Shown here: piece after piece, positions 7,132 through 7,250 of the stretch
Layout of the letters: each line of letters starts with the position of its first letter
How positions within the stretch are numbered: the first letter of the stretch is position 1
Assembly (NCBI GenBank): GCA_013202185.1
Contig: JABMSA010000268.1
Coordinates: forward strand, 1 to 7,250
Direction: 5' to 3'
Origin: Planctomycetota bacterium
GTDB lineage: Bacteria; Planctomycetota; PUPC01; JABMSA01
DNA length: 7,250 nucleotides
Program-made: the position numbers and the translations under genes
Notes under the pieces: model-generated
What the model was told of the DNA's origin: nothing
Seen by the model: only the letters and a program-made list of their open reading frames with translations
Database searches by the model: none

Positions 7132-7250
7132 TCACTCGCTTGTCGGCGGAGCATCCCTCTCAACGATCTCACGCGGAAGGAGAAATTCGCTTCCGCTCCG
7201 GGCGAGGCAGGGAGGAACCGTCATGAGCCGGCGCGTGCCGTGGACATGGG
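7132..7250 (-). CDS. Possible C-terminus of a LacI/GntR-LacI type regulator, 5' part beyond window
   Basis: A frame open from the right edge ends in TGA at 7134-7132 and gives 38 residues containing RRLMTV and, near the end, SEFLLPREIVERDAPPTSE. LacI-family and GntR-LacI hybrid sugar repressors commonly end in a short helix (AARxLL), a variable linker and then LPxELVxRxS; PREIVERDAPP fits that ending well. The gene would lie 27 bases upstream of the GH95-like gene on the same strand, a usual position for a sugar-use regulator. The evidence is limited: only 38 residues are visible, no DNA-binding domain is in the window, and a GC-rich strand can stay open this long by chance. A competing plus-strand start exists at 7223. 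Confidence 0.
   Translation of the reverse strand, partial: HVHGTRRLMTVPPCLARSGSEFLLPREIVERDAPPTSE

Overview
The window is a GC-rich bacterial locus in which every gene I can support lies on the minus strand, so it is transcribed from right to left. The enzyme families (two GH95-like/DUF5703-type proteins and a distant GH42-like protein) are ones I associate with polysaccharide-degrading members of the PVC group (Lentisphaerota, Kiritimatiellota, Verrucomicrobiota, Planctomycetota). That placement is inference from family resemblance; the window has no rRNA or marker gene.

Layout in transcription order: (1) 7250-7132, a 38-residue C-terminal tail that resembles the end of a LacI/GntR-LacI sugar-responsive repressor, cut by the right edge; (2) 7104-4681, a complete 807-residue GH95-like (alpha/alpha)6-barrel glycoside hydrolase, 27 bases after the regulator stop; (3) 4630-2324, a complete 768-residue GH42-like TIM-barrel protein with a GTG start, 50 bases downstream; (4) 2322-2157, a gap that may hold a small broken ORF with a Tat/Sec-like start; (5) 2088-1, a second GH95-like protein, paralogous to the first, whose last roughly 100 residues lie beyond the left edge. 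This gene stays open over about 2.1 kb to the window boundary, and the long plus-strand ORFs across it are its shadows.

The short spacings and shared strand suggest one transcription unit for using a plant- or algae-derived oligosaccharide: two inverting exo-enzymes of the fucosidase/galactosidase type and one beta-galactosidase-like enzyme, possibly under a LacI-type regulator. None of the three enzymes has a visible signal peptide, which points to breakdown of imported oligosaccharides in the cytoplasm. The substrate cannot be read from the sequence.

No tRNA, rRNA, CRISPR array, insertion sequence or convincing terminator was seen. The points most worth following up are active-site differences from the textbook families: H-x-N instead of N-x-N in both GH95-like proteins, and Asp where I would expect the nucleophile Glu in the GH42-like protein. 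The enzyme arrangement and the small broken ORF are also worth a look. I see no clear evidence of a wholly new system. [Form note: the original gave no feature confidence values; the 0 entries are placeholders required by the schema, not assessments.]
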